Assembly: GCA_965178125.1 (NCBI GenBank)
Contig: OZ237773.1
Coordinates: 186,001 to 250,000 of the forward strand
DNA length: 64,000 nucleotides
Direction of reading: 5' to 3'
Source of the DNA: Bilabrum cf. latius
Lineage: Eukaryota; Bigyra: Bicosoecida; Bigyra; Bicosoecida
Part shown: piece by piece, positions 1 through 13,300 of the stretch
Layout: every line of letters starts with the position of its first letter
Numbering within the stretch: position 1 is the stretch's first letter
Position numbers and translations under genes: made by a program
Notes under the pieces: model-generated
Seen by the model: the letters and a program-made list of their open reading frames with translations, nothing else
The model's database searches: none
What the model was told of the DNA's origin: nothing

Positions 1-3000
1 TCTGCAGAAGAGCAGAACCACCCGAACTGGGTATCCCGCTTCGTTCTGACGCGCTGCCGTGCCCGCTCTTAGTCTGCCCTGCAGTATTGGATGGCTGGCC
101 AGCAGACTGCTTCTTTCGGGCTGCTCGCTATGCCGACTGATCCGATCCCGAGTCACCAGAGGGCAGCAGCCCGGCGGCAATGGCCAGCTGCAAAGCTGCA
201 AGCGATGCCAGGGCGATGACCTGCCTCGCGCTTGGCTGCTCCATTAAGCTACCAAGGGCATGACCCCCACCATCAGAGCCGAGTCCCTCTGGCGATGCCG
301 TCGGTGACACGCCAGCAAGCGGAGATGCTGCCATGGGACTTGACGAGATTCCAGGCCCAGGTTCCCCGCTTGCAAGCACCTGCATGCAGTCGGCTAGCTG
401 TGCCAATACACTGCCGATCGACGGGACTGGGTGCCTGCTTGCGGCACACGCCGCGGTTCCGAGGCTCGTCCATGGCATGCGGGAGGCAAGGAGTGCTCGC
501 TGGAGACCGTGTGACGAGTGACTTGGGTCTACCATGGAGGGGCCGATCGCGTCTCCGCAGGCGCGCGCAAATGCAGCAGTCTCCAGAGAATTGAGTCCAG
601 CCCACGGGGCACCAGCTGCGCCGCCACTTTCAAGAAGTTTCTCAGGAGTATCGGCCGATGCACCGTGCCCGCTAGCACTGCCCGGCTACTTCGAATGGGC
701 AGCACCACCGCCACCTACTTGGTACCGTGCGGCCAGCAAAGTCCTGTGCACCATCGCGGCTTTCTCCTGGGCCACCCGGTGCGACGAGTGCCGCGGTCCA
801 CCGGTGGATCGATCCGATCCCTGCGACCTAGCGGATGACGAACGGCCCATGCCCGAGCTGCTGGCGATCGCTCCAGCCCCTGCAGCACCACGTCTGCCCC
901 TAGCGGCCGAAGCGCTGTCGCTGTCGCTCGGCATAGACACTGACAACGATGAAGACGATCTGCCCATCGGTCCATCAGCAAATCTGATGGGGGCGTCAGA
1001 CTCCATGTCATTGTTAAGGTCTAGCCCGTGGCATGCCTCTAAACCGTGCAGCAGCACAAGCGCTATGCATCTGGGAGCTCCCTAGGTCTGGGCCGGCACT
1101 GAGCTCTGCTTGTTGGGCTCGTACGGCTGCAGCGCAAGCACCTGCAGCTTTGCAGGCCGGCCATCCGAAGCATGCGATTGAACTGCACCAGAATCGGCTC
1201 TTTCCATAGAAATCTGTCCTGCTGCTGCCTGGTAAGATGCTTCGCGACTCTCCGTCGTTCCCACGCCGCCAGGCAGGGATGCCTTCTCGCCGGCTGACCC
1301 GAGGAATGCGGCCGATGGCAGCATAGGCGACTGGCTTGAGCTGCTGCTATCAGCAGCATTCTGCAGGAGCACGCCTGCAGTGCACTGCTGAGCAATATGG
1401 CTGGTCCCAACTGTGACGCAGGCGGACCGCAGCAGCTGGCTGAACGCCTCCCTTGCCGCTCGACCGGTCGCAGTCTGTTCCTCCCGGGCAGCCGCTGCCA
1501 GCTGCGACCGCAAGCCGCCTCCAGCAGCTCCTGACACAGAGCCGATACTTGATAAAGCGCTACGATAAGGCTGATTGTTACTGGAATTAGCCGCTGCGGC
1601 GCCGTCACCGCCCTCACCATCCGCAGTGCCAGCGCCCTCACGATCGGATCGCACCGGTGCGGCCAGAGACAGCACAACGTCCTGAAGGACTGAGTCGTGG
1701 ACTCGGAGCGATATATCCATCGCCGGTGGTAGCAGGGTCAGAGTGGCTCCAGCCGCGTGGACTGACGCATTCCGCTACCCATACCCAAGCCACTGCCGCT
1801 GCCGCTGCCGCTGCCAGGATGCCTGAAGGTGACTGGCACCAAGCCATGCATCCACTACCCGACGCATCGACAAACTGACCGCCTCCATCGAGTTGCGACC
1901 AATCTGCGTAGAAGCACCTGCTTGCTCGCCTTCGGGCTCCCCAGACTGTTCCAAAGTGGCGTGCACGGAAGCAGCGAGGGACTGCTCCTGGGACCGAAGC
2001 AGCCACATCCAGCAGCTCACGCCGACAGCGTCTCCTGCAGACAGGTGTACCGGCCTGATGGCATCCGCGCAGGCCTGCAGGGTACCAGCAATGGAGCATG
2101 CTACCGTGTGCAGCGCCATGCAATGCAACTGTCCGGCAGAAGCCGGCCCTAGCACAGTCACAGGGGCCTTTCGCTCCTGCTGCGACGACAGCGCCGATCC
2201 GCCTGCTCCCAGCAATCCACCAGTGGATCGTAGATGACCCGCAGCTCCACCCGGGCGAACCCCTGGACGAACGTTCCTTGCTCCGATCCCGAGGCCCCCG
2301 AGCTGCCTCCCGCTCGTCCCGCTGGATGATGATGCGGCCCCGATCCCCAAACCGGTCTTTCTGGCTCCGAGTCCTGCTGCAGAGGGCGCTGCAGGCGTTG
2401 TCGCTGCGGACGCACCGCCTTGACGCCTGCCTATACGCGATAAAGTACCGGACGCACGTGGATTTCCGGCCTTTCCATGCGATGCAGCTGGTCCCGATCG
2501 TGGGTGTGAGGCTTGGCGGGAGCCAGCTGTGCCTGCAGCACCCCCATGCGATGCACCCGCAGCCTTTCCAGACAGTTTCCCTGCGCCATGCGAGGCGGCC
2601 GATCTATGGCTATTCTCCATAGCCACTTCGCTCGTCACACTAAGCAGGCAGGCGGCAGCATCCACGGCGGACTCTTCTGCGACCAGCCTCGTCATCCCGC
2701 CAAATGCTCCGATCAATCGGACAGCCGCTGGCCTGGACAGACACATCGGGAGCACCACGTCCTAGAATACATCTGCGCTGCCGATCACTGGCGCCGTCAT
2801 TTGGGAGGACGCACCGGCTCTATGCTTGGCGGCATTCGCACTGCTGCCGCTGGCTGGTCTCGCCTGTGCAGATGCCCTCCTGAGATAGGCAGACAGGGAC
2901 ATGCACTGGCCTGATAGCACTGCCCTGAGCGCGGGAAACTGCGCAAAGTCGTGGGCCAGGGGTACGGTGCCACGTCCTCGATCCGATCCTTGATCCGATC

Positions 3001-6000
3001 CTTGATCCGATCCTGAGGAGGGGGCGTTGCTTGAAGCGGACCCGCTGGTTCCAATAGCACGTCGCTTGCCAACAACGCTGCACCGCAGCAAATTGAACAG
3101 AACCAGCTCCGGCTCAGACAGTACCGTTTCGGGTTGTGATACTGAGCGGGACAGCTGGGTACTGCCACCTGCAGCGCCTGCAGCTTCTTCATCGGACTTG
3201 CCCTACTTAACCTTCGATGCTCCATGCTCGACATTTCTACCGTCCTCACTCGTTACACCGCTGGCTCGCATTAGTGGTGACGTGTCCAGAAGCAGCGCGC
3301 CGATGCACGTCGCGGGGTCCAGCACCGCAATGCGATGCGCCTCCAAGATCAGCCGCCTGCACTGTCCCACCGGCGGCCAGTCGCTCGGGCAGAGACCGGC
3401 AGACTCGAGATCGGCGTCTGTCGGAGTTCCGGTTTGCGAGCCCGGCCCTGCCTGCGCCGAAGGTGACGAGCTCGCGCCAGAATTCGGACTCTTCCGACCC
3501 CCCACGCCCGCGCCCGCACTCGTCACACCGGTGCCGGGCTTGCCCCCCCTCTGCCTCTGCCTCTGTGCCCTGGCCCGCTGCTGGGACGCCTGCTGCCTCG
3601 CCGACTGTGCCCGACGAACCCTCTCTTCCGCTTGTTCCCTGAGCACCGCGAAGAGCCGCCGCAGAAAACCGGAACAGCGCTCCCTGATTTCCCGGCCTGC
3701 CACCAAGTTGAGCCGCCGCGCCGCATGCCGCACCGTGCCGCGCGCATCGAGGCTCCTGCACACCGCCTGATGCAGGGTCGCTGTTCCCTGGCCCATGCGG
3801 TCCAGCAGTTCCGGTTTGTGCAGAACATCTGATCCGATCATCGTCTTCAGCTGCTTAAGGGCCCAAGGGGCTGAGGCCCCGGCGGTGCTCGCATCCTCTG
3901 TGGATGCACTCGTCACACCTCCACTCGTCACACCGGCCACGATCGTGTGGTCCTCTTCGTCGCTCGAACTGGCCATGGCCCCCGACAAGCCGCCGGTGGT
4001 CAATCCAGCTCCACCGGTGGATTGAGCGCGACCGGGCGCGGCCCATCCGAGAGCGGCCCCCAAACCAGACGCCCCCGTCACACTCGTCACGCCGCCACTC
4101 GTCACAGCACCCCACACGCCGCGCGCCAGCACCGCTCCCGCTTGCTGTGCGCAGTCACCGGCGTGCTTCAGCAGCATGTACCGCAGCGAGTCGCACAGGA
4201 GGATGCTGGAGGCGACTCTGACGCGCAACCGGCGGCTGCCGGCGAGCCGGGCTGCAGCGGCAGCGACTTCTGCGTTCTGTTCGGCCACGTCAGGAGCGGC
4301 TGGCTGCGACTCGGAGTCCGAAATACCGATGGGTGGCTCGTCCGAAAACGATGCCGCACGGGTTTCTGCCGCGGTTGCAACCGACCTCAGGAGGGAAACC
4401 GGAAGTAGAGTATCCACCGTTGCCTCCGACGCTGCCACGAGCACATCCGCGAACTGTCCGGGATTATTCCCGGAAATGCACACGCGAAGCACTCTGGAGG
4501 CCATGCGAGCCCCGCTGCTGGCCAGCAGTTTCCGCGCCTCCCCCAGAGCCGACTGCTGCTCCGCCTTGATGCTCAGTCCCATCACCTCCCGAAGGACCCT
4601 TTTATCGCTCCGGGTCGTCGAGGGCTCAGACTGTCTTGCCTCAGACAGTCCTACGACCTTGCCGCCTTCACGTTCGCCGTGGTCCGCGCCGTTGGACATG
4701 CTCGGTTGCGCGGCGCTAGCGGCACTCGCGGAACCGTCGGCCGGCCCCACATGCTCACTGGACAGCGCGGTACTTGTAGCTGCGGAACCATTGCAACCAT
4801 GCGCGGCGCCGCGAGGTAACCCTGCCTACTGCTCCAGAGCCGCGTACAGCTCCAGCGCACTCGTCACACCACCCAACGCTCCCGCTCCCGCTCCGGATCC
4901 GCCGAGCGAAGAGAGGGCCGTGGACTGCGCCACCGGAGACGAGGACAGCGACGGCGATGGCGACGGCATGGCGGACTAGGACGAGGACGAGGACGAGGAC
5001 AAATGCGCACGGTCCGTGGTGCTGGCTACGCCAGCCAGACCGGAACCATGCTCCAGGGCGCCCACGGTACCATCATGCAATGCACCCATGCCGGCGCTGC
5101 CACCCGGCTCGCCTGCTCGTCGCCGGTTGGCAGAGACTAGCTCCCGAGCTACTGCTTGGAGCAACTGCCTGGCGGAAACCGACGGCTGCCCGGACTCATT
5201 CAGTGCCAGCTACATGATGGGACCAGCTGCAGCTCTGGCCACCCCGCAAGTGGCCAAACTAGCGAGCGTGAGTACCAATGGAGTGAGTCCGATCGTGCCA
5301 GGGCTCGGCAGCATCGCACTCGTCATACCGCTGATCTCCTCCGCGGTGCGCAGGGTGAGGGCATCATCTGAGCCGGCAAGGAGCAATTGCGCGGCGCTGG
5401 GAAAAACGGAACCGCTTTCCTCCGCATGCCGCCGGACCGTCGCGAGGATGGAATCCAAGTACATTTCCCGGAATGCTCGCCGAGCTTTCTGCAGCGCTGC
5501 CCGCGCCGCGGCTCTCGGCACACGCGGGTCATCCGTGCGGCGACCCGTCGACGCAGCGGAACCTCGATCCGCCTGCTGCGCGGCGCCGGCGGACTCGTTG
5601 GCTGCTTCCCGAGCCAGGTGCTGCAGCAGCACCAACACCGCGGCGTCTCCAGCGGCGCGCTCGTGGCTGCCGCGCGGCGCCCCCGGTTCCGCAAACGCGT
5701 CTTCCGGAATGGGCTCACGCGGTGAAATATCCGATTCAATCGGTGGATCGCTGCTGCTCGGCTAGTTCCGGTTTGATGTCCTCCTTCTCTTGGCCGGACG
5801 CGGGGCATCGCCACCTTGGCTGCCCCCATCTGAATCTCCATTCCCGCTTTCACTGCCATGGCTAGCGTCGTAGCTGCTGCTTCTGCTTTTCGCGCTGGCT
5901 TTCTTGCTTTTACTGGTACTGGGTGCTGCTGCTCGCCGGCGAGCGAGTGAGTCTGACCGGGCCGCCCGTGAGGACACCCGCTCCCCCCGAGCACTTGCTC

Positions 6001-6103
6001 TGGAGGCGAGCACCGCCATGTGCAGGTCGCTGTCCTTGTTCACGTCTTCGTCGCCATTGCCGTCCACATCTTCATCCCCACCATCATCATCATCATCATC
6101 ACC

Positions 6104-6135
<32 letters not shown>

Positions 6136-6733
6136 CATCACCACCATCACCATCACCATCATCATCGGTTTTGCTCGAAGCTCCCGCAGCCTGTTCACCC
6201 TCGGAGCCGGCATCTTGCTCGCTTCCACTGCTCACGACCACAATCCCGTCTTCATTTTCATCTTCATCTTCGTCTTCGATGGCGTCGGTTTCGCTCGCTG
6301 CGACGCTGCTGGACCGGGAGCCAGTCTTGGCAGGCGACGATGATGCTCGCTTTGAGCCCGAGGCAGACTTGGCACCACTGCCACTAACATCATTCGGCTC
6401 ATGTTGGTGCAAGTCGCGTTCAGGTTCATCTGACTCTGTCAAAGAACTTCGTGGTCGCTTGTTGCCGATCTAGTCTGGCTGCATTTTATCTCGATCGTTG
6501 TCGTCGGCTTCGTGCCCTCCCTCCAGGCGAGTGCTTGGCTTCGATGCGTCTTCTTCCCTTTCCGAGGATGACACGACGCCCCCACGCAACGCTAACCTAT
6601 GTTCAACAAGATCAGATAGATGTTTCCCGCGTTCATCCGCCACCCAGTGCCGTGGACCGGATGCGTCTGCAACAAAAGCGGCGATCACTGCCGCTGGAAT
6701 GGCGCACTCAGCTGCCTGCGAGATGGGCGACAT
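1..6733 (-). CDS. Giant Ser/Ala/Gly-rich protein with long Asp run, partial (C-terminus beyond window)
   Basis: One minus-strand frame stays open for 2,244 codons from an ATG at 6733 to the left edge, broken only by eleven TAG codons (at 6470, 5762, 5210, 4976, 4826, 3203, 2762, 1775, 1082, 686 and 128), read here as Gln. An in-frame TAA lies about 45 nt upstream of the ATG, which supports the start. The N-terminal 70 residues look ordered; residues about 125-225 are acidic with a near-pure Asp run coded by GAT repeats, followed by a basic KRRR stretch, a possible nuclear signal. The rest alternates Ser/Gly/Ala-rich linkers with helical segments. I recognise no domain. It carries seven exact copies of the window-wide GTGACGAGTG motif. 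It could be a nuclear scaffold; that is a guess. The gene is sure, the function unknown. Confidence 0.8.
2980..3015. repeat. Three tandem 12-bp units GATCCGATCCTT
   Basis: Three back-to-back copies of a 12-bp unit, the last ending in TG instead of TT, inside the giant minus-strand gene. On the coding strand this gives a repeated GSDQ peptide, so the frame is kept. The core GATCCGATC recurs singly elsewhere in the window. Confidence 0.9.
6060..6170. repeat. ATC/GAT triplet repeat coding poly-Asp
   Basis: An almost uninterrupted run of ATC and ACC triplets on the plus strand. It is GAT/GGT on the coding strand of the giant gene and gives an Asp-rich tract with a few Gly. It is a likely length-variable microsatellite. 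Confidence 0.9.
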
Positions 6734-6794
6734 GTGCGCTGTACAATACTAGAAAGTGTACAAGTAGTATCGCTTTTACTTAATTTTCGACGAT

Positions 6795-7115
6795 TCATTG
6801 ACTAACCTGCAAGGCGCGAGCGAGCCATTGCGCTGCTATCCTGGTCGTCGTCTGCATAGATCGCCCTTCAGAAAACGAAATAGCATTATCAGCAGGCCTA
6901 AGCTCGCAAATAAGGGCAAGAATAAGTTCCTTAGACACGCATTCCGGCATTTTGTGAAGAACGCCTTGCGATAGCTCAGATTGTTGCTGGCTAGTGAACG
7001 ATGCAGTTGCAGTCCCATCCCCGTACCGCTGACGGAACTCTGTACGAATCGATTCAACAGAAGGATCACACTACAGGAACTGGAGGAATTCACGAACATG
7101 TTTCTTGTGTGACAT
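6795..7115 (-). CDS. Small hypothetical protein, 106 aa
   Basis: This short gene is visible only when TAG is read as sense. An ATG at 7115 opens 106 codons ending in TGA (6795-6797), with one internal TAG at codon 15 in the context FLQFL-[TAG]-CDPS. The codons are those of the neighbouring genes (mixed amphipathic sequence, no low complexity), whereas the other two minus frames have an implausible composition. An in-frame TAA lies upstream of the ATG. It sits between the COPI-associated gene (stop at 7272) and the giant gene (start at 6733), all on the minus strand. I do not recognise the family. A further upstream exon cannot be excluded, so the N-terminus is less sure than the rest. Confidence 0.6.
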
Positions 7116-7271
7116 GGCCACCGACCATTCAAAAGGAGATGTGGGCCAAGCGCGGTTGGCAATGCATTAATGGCTCCGGAAAATGGACAGGCTCCTTTTC
7201 GATCATTGCTCCACACCTTGATGCGGTTTTGGTAAACTCTCCACAACGAATGGCTTGCACTCGTCTTCATC

Positions 7272-7952
7272 TTAAGGCCAGTCCCCGTCGGGGTCACTTC
7301 CCTCAGCAAAGGGATTATCTCCAGGCCCACCCCCACTGCCAGGCGCTTGCCTCACAGGGGCGGGCGACGCTGGCCTTCCCCCCGCCTCGGGGTCATCGAA
7401 CCCACCCCCACCTGAGTCACTCCCATCCTCTCCGAATGTGGCCTGGGCTCGCTGCTCGTTTTCACGCCGCGCGGCGCTGTCCCGTGCTTGCTGCTAGTTG
7501 GGCGCTGAGCCGTGGCCCTCTCCCGTGGTCATGAAGCACGAAACGATGAACGAAAGCAAGCCCGCTAGCACGGTAACACCTCCTGTGGTATAGGTTGCCC
7601 AGTGGTTCACCGTGAAATAAAATATGCTCGTGAATACCGCAAAGAGCCCACGTCCCATGTAGTAGTCCAAGAACAAGAAAGGCCACAGCAGGTTCTTCTT
7701 GACTATCTCGATAGTATTCAATGAAGCAAGTGCCATCAGCAGACCGAAGCCGAATCCGTACACTGCCAAGCATGCGAGAGTGATCGTATTGTCGTCCGAG
7801 GAGCCGGAAGCAACGATCCTGTCAAGTGCAACACCGCACAGCGTGCACTGCACTACTCCTGTTAGACCATATAATACTCTCGTGATAGTGACAATGCTCC
7901 AGCATTGCTCTTCTCCGCCAGCAGCCGCTGGGGCAGGTGCTGGTGCAGACAT
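7272..7952 (-). CDS. COPI-associated / TVP15-like four-TM membrane protein
   Basis: 226 residues from ATG 7952 to TAA at 7272-7274, with one TAG (7494-7496) read as Gln. Four hydrophobic segments lie at about residues 20-45, 55-75, 88-112 and 118-140; spacing and the GRGLF motif after the third segment fit the COPI-associated (TVP15) family of small Golgi/endosome membrane proteins. The cytosolic tail after the TAG is charged and Gly-rich and contains a DNPF motif, the EH-domain ligand found in SCAMPs and other endocytic cargo. This is strong evidence that the tail past the TAG is real coding sequence. The ATG is preceded directly by a good 3' splice site (CACTGCAG) with a GTGAGT about 190 nt upstream, so a 5'-UTR intron is likely. 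Family assignment is by topology and moderate. Confidence 0.75.
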
Positions 7953-8444
7953 CTGCAGTGAAAATGAAGCAATGCCGTTTTACAAGGTGCCGTCCCAAAT
8001 ACCGAAGAACACCATACCAGATGTACATATAGTAATGTAAGGCTGCTAGAACGCGCAGTGACCTCCAGGGTTGAAGCCTAAGGCTACGACGATTCTTCAC
8101 GATCTGGCGTTTGAGAGATACAACGAACACTGCGGCTCCCGAACTCACTGTCGAAAGCAAAGAAGCTTTAAAGTTTTAAAATGGATTGGTGCCTTCGCAA
8201 GAGCTAATTTGAACTGATGTAGCAAGCAGCATTCGGCGGCTGTCCACTGATCACACTTTCGAATCCACTGTGGCACCGATCCGAGCAGCTGGTTTTAATC
8301 TAGAACAGATAAATTGCAATACATGACACTGTATTGGCGAAAGGCAAACGCAATGCGTGCACATCTGACAAGCGGCGGAGCCTTCCCCATGTACCCAAGT
8401 GCCAGCCGATCAATCCATCACAAACGCATCAAGTCGATGCTCGC
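7953..8444. other. Intergenic: 5' leader of COPI-associated gene and 3' flank of desaturase
   Basis: No protein gene is supported here. It holds a probable 5'-leader intron of the COPI-associated gene (acceptor CAG next to its ATG, candidate GTGAGT donor near 8145) and the short AT-richer 3' flank of the desaturase. Confidence 0.5.
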
Positions 8445-10057
8445 TCACTGCGTCGAGACGGGAGCATCCTCCTCCTCCGTCTTTCCGGGCGCACCCTGCC
8501 CCTTTACGACCGCGGGATCCAGGCAGGTCATGTTGCCGTCTTCGTACCAGCACACCGAGCCGCCCGCCGGCACAACGCGGCACCTCTGCGCCGACCGCAT
8601 GAGCGCCACCCCGATGGGCGTATCATCCTTCAGGTGGTACTTCTGGAACTCCTCCCAGCCGCTGAGGATCTCCGTCGCCTTTGTAGCGTGATAAAAAGGC
8701 ATGTCGGAGAACAAGTGGTGCACCACGTGAGAGTCGGCGATGTGGTGGAACGCGATGTCCCTGAGCCAGCCCCACGATCGGTCCACGGTCGCAAGGGCAC
8801 CCCTCAGGAAGGTGAACTCGCCCTCGTGCCAGTGGGGCACGTACGTGTCAGTGTGCTGCAGGTACGTGATCAGCGTCAGGTGCGCGTTGACCACGAGGTA
8901 GGGAACAAAGTAGTGCGCGCCCATGGCCAGAGGACCCACCCACACGGTCAGCAGCACCAGACCGGTTGCAACCGCCATGAACCACACCAGGCTCTCCCGC
9001 ACGAACGGCCGCTCTCCCTTGGTGAACAGCGCCGAACGTTCCTCGAAATGGCTGTTCCTCTTGCCGACGTATTTCTCCGGCCCCGCAGCGTTGATGGCGA
9101 GATAGGCGGGCCACCCCACCACGGCGATCTTGATCGTGTCGAGCAGCGCACCGAGGGGGCTCGTCGCGAAAGCCTCCTGCACCTTGTGGGAGGTGTGCCT
9201 CCACTGCAGCTGCTCCTGGGTCACCTACTGCTGGTCCTCGGGGGCGGTCTTGGATTCGGAGCCGGAATGCTCGCCCTCGTCCTTCTTCGCCTGGGCCGCA
9301 AGCTCCCCGATCGAGTCGTAGGCGGCCGGTACAAACACCTCGTCGTTCTCCATGCAATTGGTGTTTGCGTGGTGGTTGGCGTGTGAGATGCGCCATGGGT
9401 GGAAGGGGACGAGCAGCGCAGTGTGAAGCACATGGCCGACGAGGTAGTTGATCCAGTCCTGCTTGGCGAATGCGCGATGCCCGCACTCGTGAGCGACAAC
9501 CCACAGCCCAGTCATCACGCAGCCTTGAGCGTACCTGTGAGATGCATGGAAAGGGTGCGCAGGCAGGTGTGGATGGTGCGCCGGAGCAGCAGACTGACTG
9601 ACCTTAAAAGACATACATGCGAGGCAACGACAACTCAGATGCTTCAGAAGCAACAACGGCCTGATCGCCAATGAAGAAACATAACGCTTCTATGATTGTC
9701 TCAAACGAGCTCCGATAGAGTCATTTCATTGCATGGCTGTCCTCACCAGTATGTTGGCCAGGCCACCAGCTGCACTAGTCCCGGCAGCTCCTAAATTTGG
9801 AGACCGGCGTAAAGTAGTACAGCAACAAGAATAATATCACGAACCAAATAAACGAAAGACCAAAACAGGCTTGGCGTGAAAAGGTCTACTCCGTCGCTGT
9901 GGCTCTTGATGTAGTTGCGAACGTCGTTGATAGAAAACGGAGGTGGCTCCACACATTGCGGACTTGGCTACCCCGCGAGGCTCTTCTGCGGCTTGTTAAC
10001 TTGTTGAGGTGCCGCTTTGTTCCGAGATTGCGTAATTGACTTGCCTCCTTTGCCCAT
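8445..10057 (-). CDS. Delta-12/omega-6 fatty acid desaturase (FAD2-like)
   Basis: Two exons (10057..9747 and 9534..8445; intron 212 nt, GTGAGG...CACAG) give 466 residues ending in TGA. All three desaturase histidine boxes are present: HECGH at 119-123, HANHH at 155-159 and HVVHH near 373-377, spaced as in plant and protist FAD2. The splice junction rebuilds the conserved YAQGCVMTGLWVVAHECGH stretch. The N-terminus carries the PPFSINDVRNYI segment typical of the family. FAD2 enzymes sit in the ER and add a second double bond to oleoyl chains on phospholipid; that activity is inferred from the family. TAG occurs at 9968-9970, 9791-9793 and 9225-9227, the last in a DQQ-[TAG]-VTQEQ Gln-rich linker. 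The gene follows a 294-bp gap from the next upstream gene. Confidence 0.92.
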
Positions 10058-10351
10058 CTTGGCTGCTGTTCAAGATGCATCTCGCGACGCCAGCCCGCAA
10101 CGGCGGTTGTAACCAAATTGAGATAGAGAAACAATCAGAAATGCGGAATCGGGGATGGCTTGATGTCGCCGGTCCATTCCCTCGATTAGATTCGAGTGTT
10201 GATAACTGACATTCACTATGTTCAACAACTTTCTCCCGCTGATCGATGACACGTGCAGACGGCCCATTGAACCAGGCCATGGCACGTGGCTTCTACCCTA
10301 CCATGCCCAGCACGCAAGAATCCAAGCTTAGATTGCTGATAGCACATCAGG

Positions 10352-13300
10352 TCATGACTGCTTGTCACCATCGACTACTGCACTCCCAACCGACGTTTTC
10401 CTGCTCCACTCCCGCAGCATCGACAAACGCCTCTCGAGGCTGCGAATGGCTGGATCGCTCATCTCCCTTGCCTCTCGTGTTGTCGTGCCAGTGCCGTGCG
10501 AGTGGCTCCAGCCGAATCCATCCGTGAGCGAGCTTCTAGTGAAAGCTTGGCCCCCCAGAGTATCTCTGCTGTCCGATGGGGGCGTGCTGCTGGACGCCAA
10601 CCCGCTTTGCAAGCGTCTGCTGCTGCTTCTGCTTGCACCCCCTTCAGCACCCCCTTCTGCCTTGCCTTTCCTATTCTATATCCTCCTAGCCTTGGCCTCC
10701 TTCCTCCGCTCTTTTGCCAAGCGAATTTCCTTCCTGCGCTCGCTCCAGGCGAGAAATGAATCGCGGGAGGACTCCCGGAACGGCAACATTAGGTCAAACC
10801 CGTCACTTGTGTCACTTGCCCTGGGACCCGAGGACCCGGGCCCGGAACCTTCTCCCAATCCCTATGCAAAATCGCTGCCAGCCTCGCTCTGCTCCGATTT
10901 CCTTGGAGACCTGACTTCACCTGTGCTCTTTGATCCACTGGTTGCGGCGGCAGCGGCACCGCCTCTTGTAAATCCACTTGCGCCATCAGCGGCAGCTTGC
11001 GGCATGCCACCATGCCGCTTGGATACGACGGCACTGCGCCAAGTCCTGGGCGCCTCTCTCGCTGGAGATAATACGCCTGGCTCACGGGGGGAAGTCTTGA
11101 TCTTCCCTTGTTCAGGCGCGGCATCTGCAGCTTGCTCCCGGTCTGAATCTGGGGACTGCTAACGACGCCTCGCTGGCCTCTCGTTTTCTTTTTTCTTGCC
11201 ACTGCTACCGCTGCCGCTGCCACTTCCGCTGCTGCTTTGCAACGCGCTCTTACCCGGCGCCTTGGGGACTTTGCCCTTGCTTCCTGAGCTGCTGCTGGCG
11301 CCTTTCGATGAACCAACCGACACGTGTCTCACGATGGCTTGAGGTGACCCGTGGTGCTTACCATCTGACGAGCCACCAGCATGCTCATCATTGCCATCGT
11401 GCACTCCTTTGTCCTGACCCCCGCTGCCGCTGCTTGATGTCCCACCGCTCCCTGCACCAAACACCGGGCCTCGAGTTTCGCTGCTCTGCTCCCGGTACAG
11501 GGCCACAGGACTGCCGACAGCAACGTGTCGTTGCCGTGCCGCATCGCTGTCCCGGGTCGATGAAGATGACGACAATCCGGAGCTGGGATGTCCCTGTCCT
11601 TGCCCGTGACCGCGCGTGTTTCTGTCAAAGCATGGCTGCGAGTGACCGTGCGTGCCTTGTAAGGACGCGAGCTCAGTCAAGGAGGTCCCGACGGGCGCAG
11701 TGGCGGCGCCGGGCGAGTCACTGCCCTCCCCGGCTGCCACTGCAAGCGAGTCGGAGTCTAGGTAAACTGGCCGCATCACGTGCCGTGTTGCTGCCAGCGG
11801 TGGGTTGTGGGATCTTGCTCCAGCGGTCGCCGGTTTCTGTCTCGAGGAGTGCCTCCTTGGCCGTGATGACTGTACGAGACTGGGCGTGGAACCGGTGTCA
11901 CCTGATCTACCCGAGGCAGCGCGTGTCTTCTCTGCCGCGCCAGTGCCACCATCATCCCCATCTCCGTTGTCACTTGCCCCTGTCCCAATGCTTCCCCCCC
12001 ATGTTTGTAAGCTGTCGCCGGTGCCCGCGCTCTGGCCCCATGTTCGCCCTTTGCGTCCCTTGAGTGCCCAACGGCTTAGTGCCCGCCGGCGAGCGCCGGT
12101 CTGATCCGGCTCGATCACCGGCACGCCACCGACCACCTGCCGCGAGGCCCAGTCCGATGAGCCCATGTTGGATGTGGTAGCATTACCCACCATTGTTCCC
12201 TGTGCGACGCTATCGCTGAACCACCTCTTGCCGACCCCAGCATGGTCGCCATAGTCGTCTTCCTCGTCAGCGTCAGCGACTGGACTCACCCACCGCTGGC
12301 CACCCTCACTCGTCACACCATGAACCTCGACCGAAGCCGAATCGCCGGGCAGCAAGCCGTGGGCCACCCCGATGGTGTGCGGCCGGCGCCGGTGCTGCCC
12401 TCGTGCCCGGTCCCGAGGCACGAGCCACGCGCGCGGCTTGCGCACTCGGCTGGGGCCAGGGACAGGGCTTGCCCGCGCGTTGTTATCATGGCTGCTGATG
12501 CCTGCCCCCCGAATCGATCCAGAGCCGGAATGCGCGTCCTGACCTGCGGCGCTGCTGCCCTGCACGGTGGAGGAGGCGGGGCGACGCCTGGACGGCCGGT
12601 CGCTCTCACTGCTTTGTTCCCTAGACCCGTGCCGAGTTCCTGCGGCCAGCAGACCCGCGAGATGGCGGGATCGCTGACATGACCCGCAGGAGGGGCCCCG
12701 CTGCGATCTTGGAGGCTGCTGCAGGTGCGGGTGCAGGTGCGGGTGGGACGGATCTGCAACGGTCTGGGACCGCTGGAGCAGTGCTCTCGCACGGGCGCCG
12801 GGGTGGGCTTGGCCGAGTTGGGCTCGCAGATTTGCACGTCCATATGCTTGAATCTGGGCTTGCGTATTTCCTTGCGCAGTGGAATGTCCCTACTGCAACT
12901 GCTGCTGCATGGCGCTCGGCATGGGCGCCTTCATTCCGATCTTGAAGATTGACCTGCTCTCATGGAGGATCTCGCGGGCCTTGAGCTCTCCGCTGCTTGT
13001 TGTGGTGCTGCCCGTGCTGGTAGTGTCTCCGTTGTATTCACGTCGGTTGGTATCGCTGTCTGGATTCGAGCTGATCCGGCTCCTAGAGCGCACTGTCGGA
13101 TGGTCGTACAGCTGTCCAGACTTGCGATGCACCACATCATTGAGAGCCTTGTCAGCGGCGAGGGCAACTTTTGCTCTATCGCGGCGTGCTCGTTCGCTTG
13201 TTTCTGCTGGTGCACTTGATATGCGGGGGGAGCGGATGCGCCCCGCCTTCCGCTTTTTCCCGCTGTTACTGCTAGCAGTAATGTCGCCCGTCAGGTCTCT

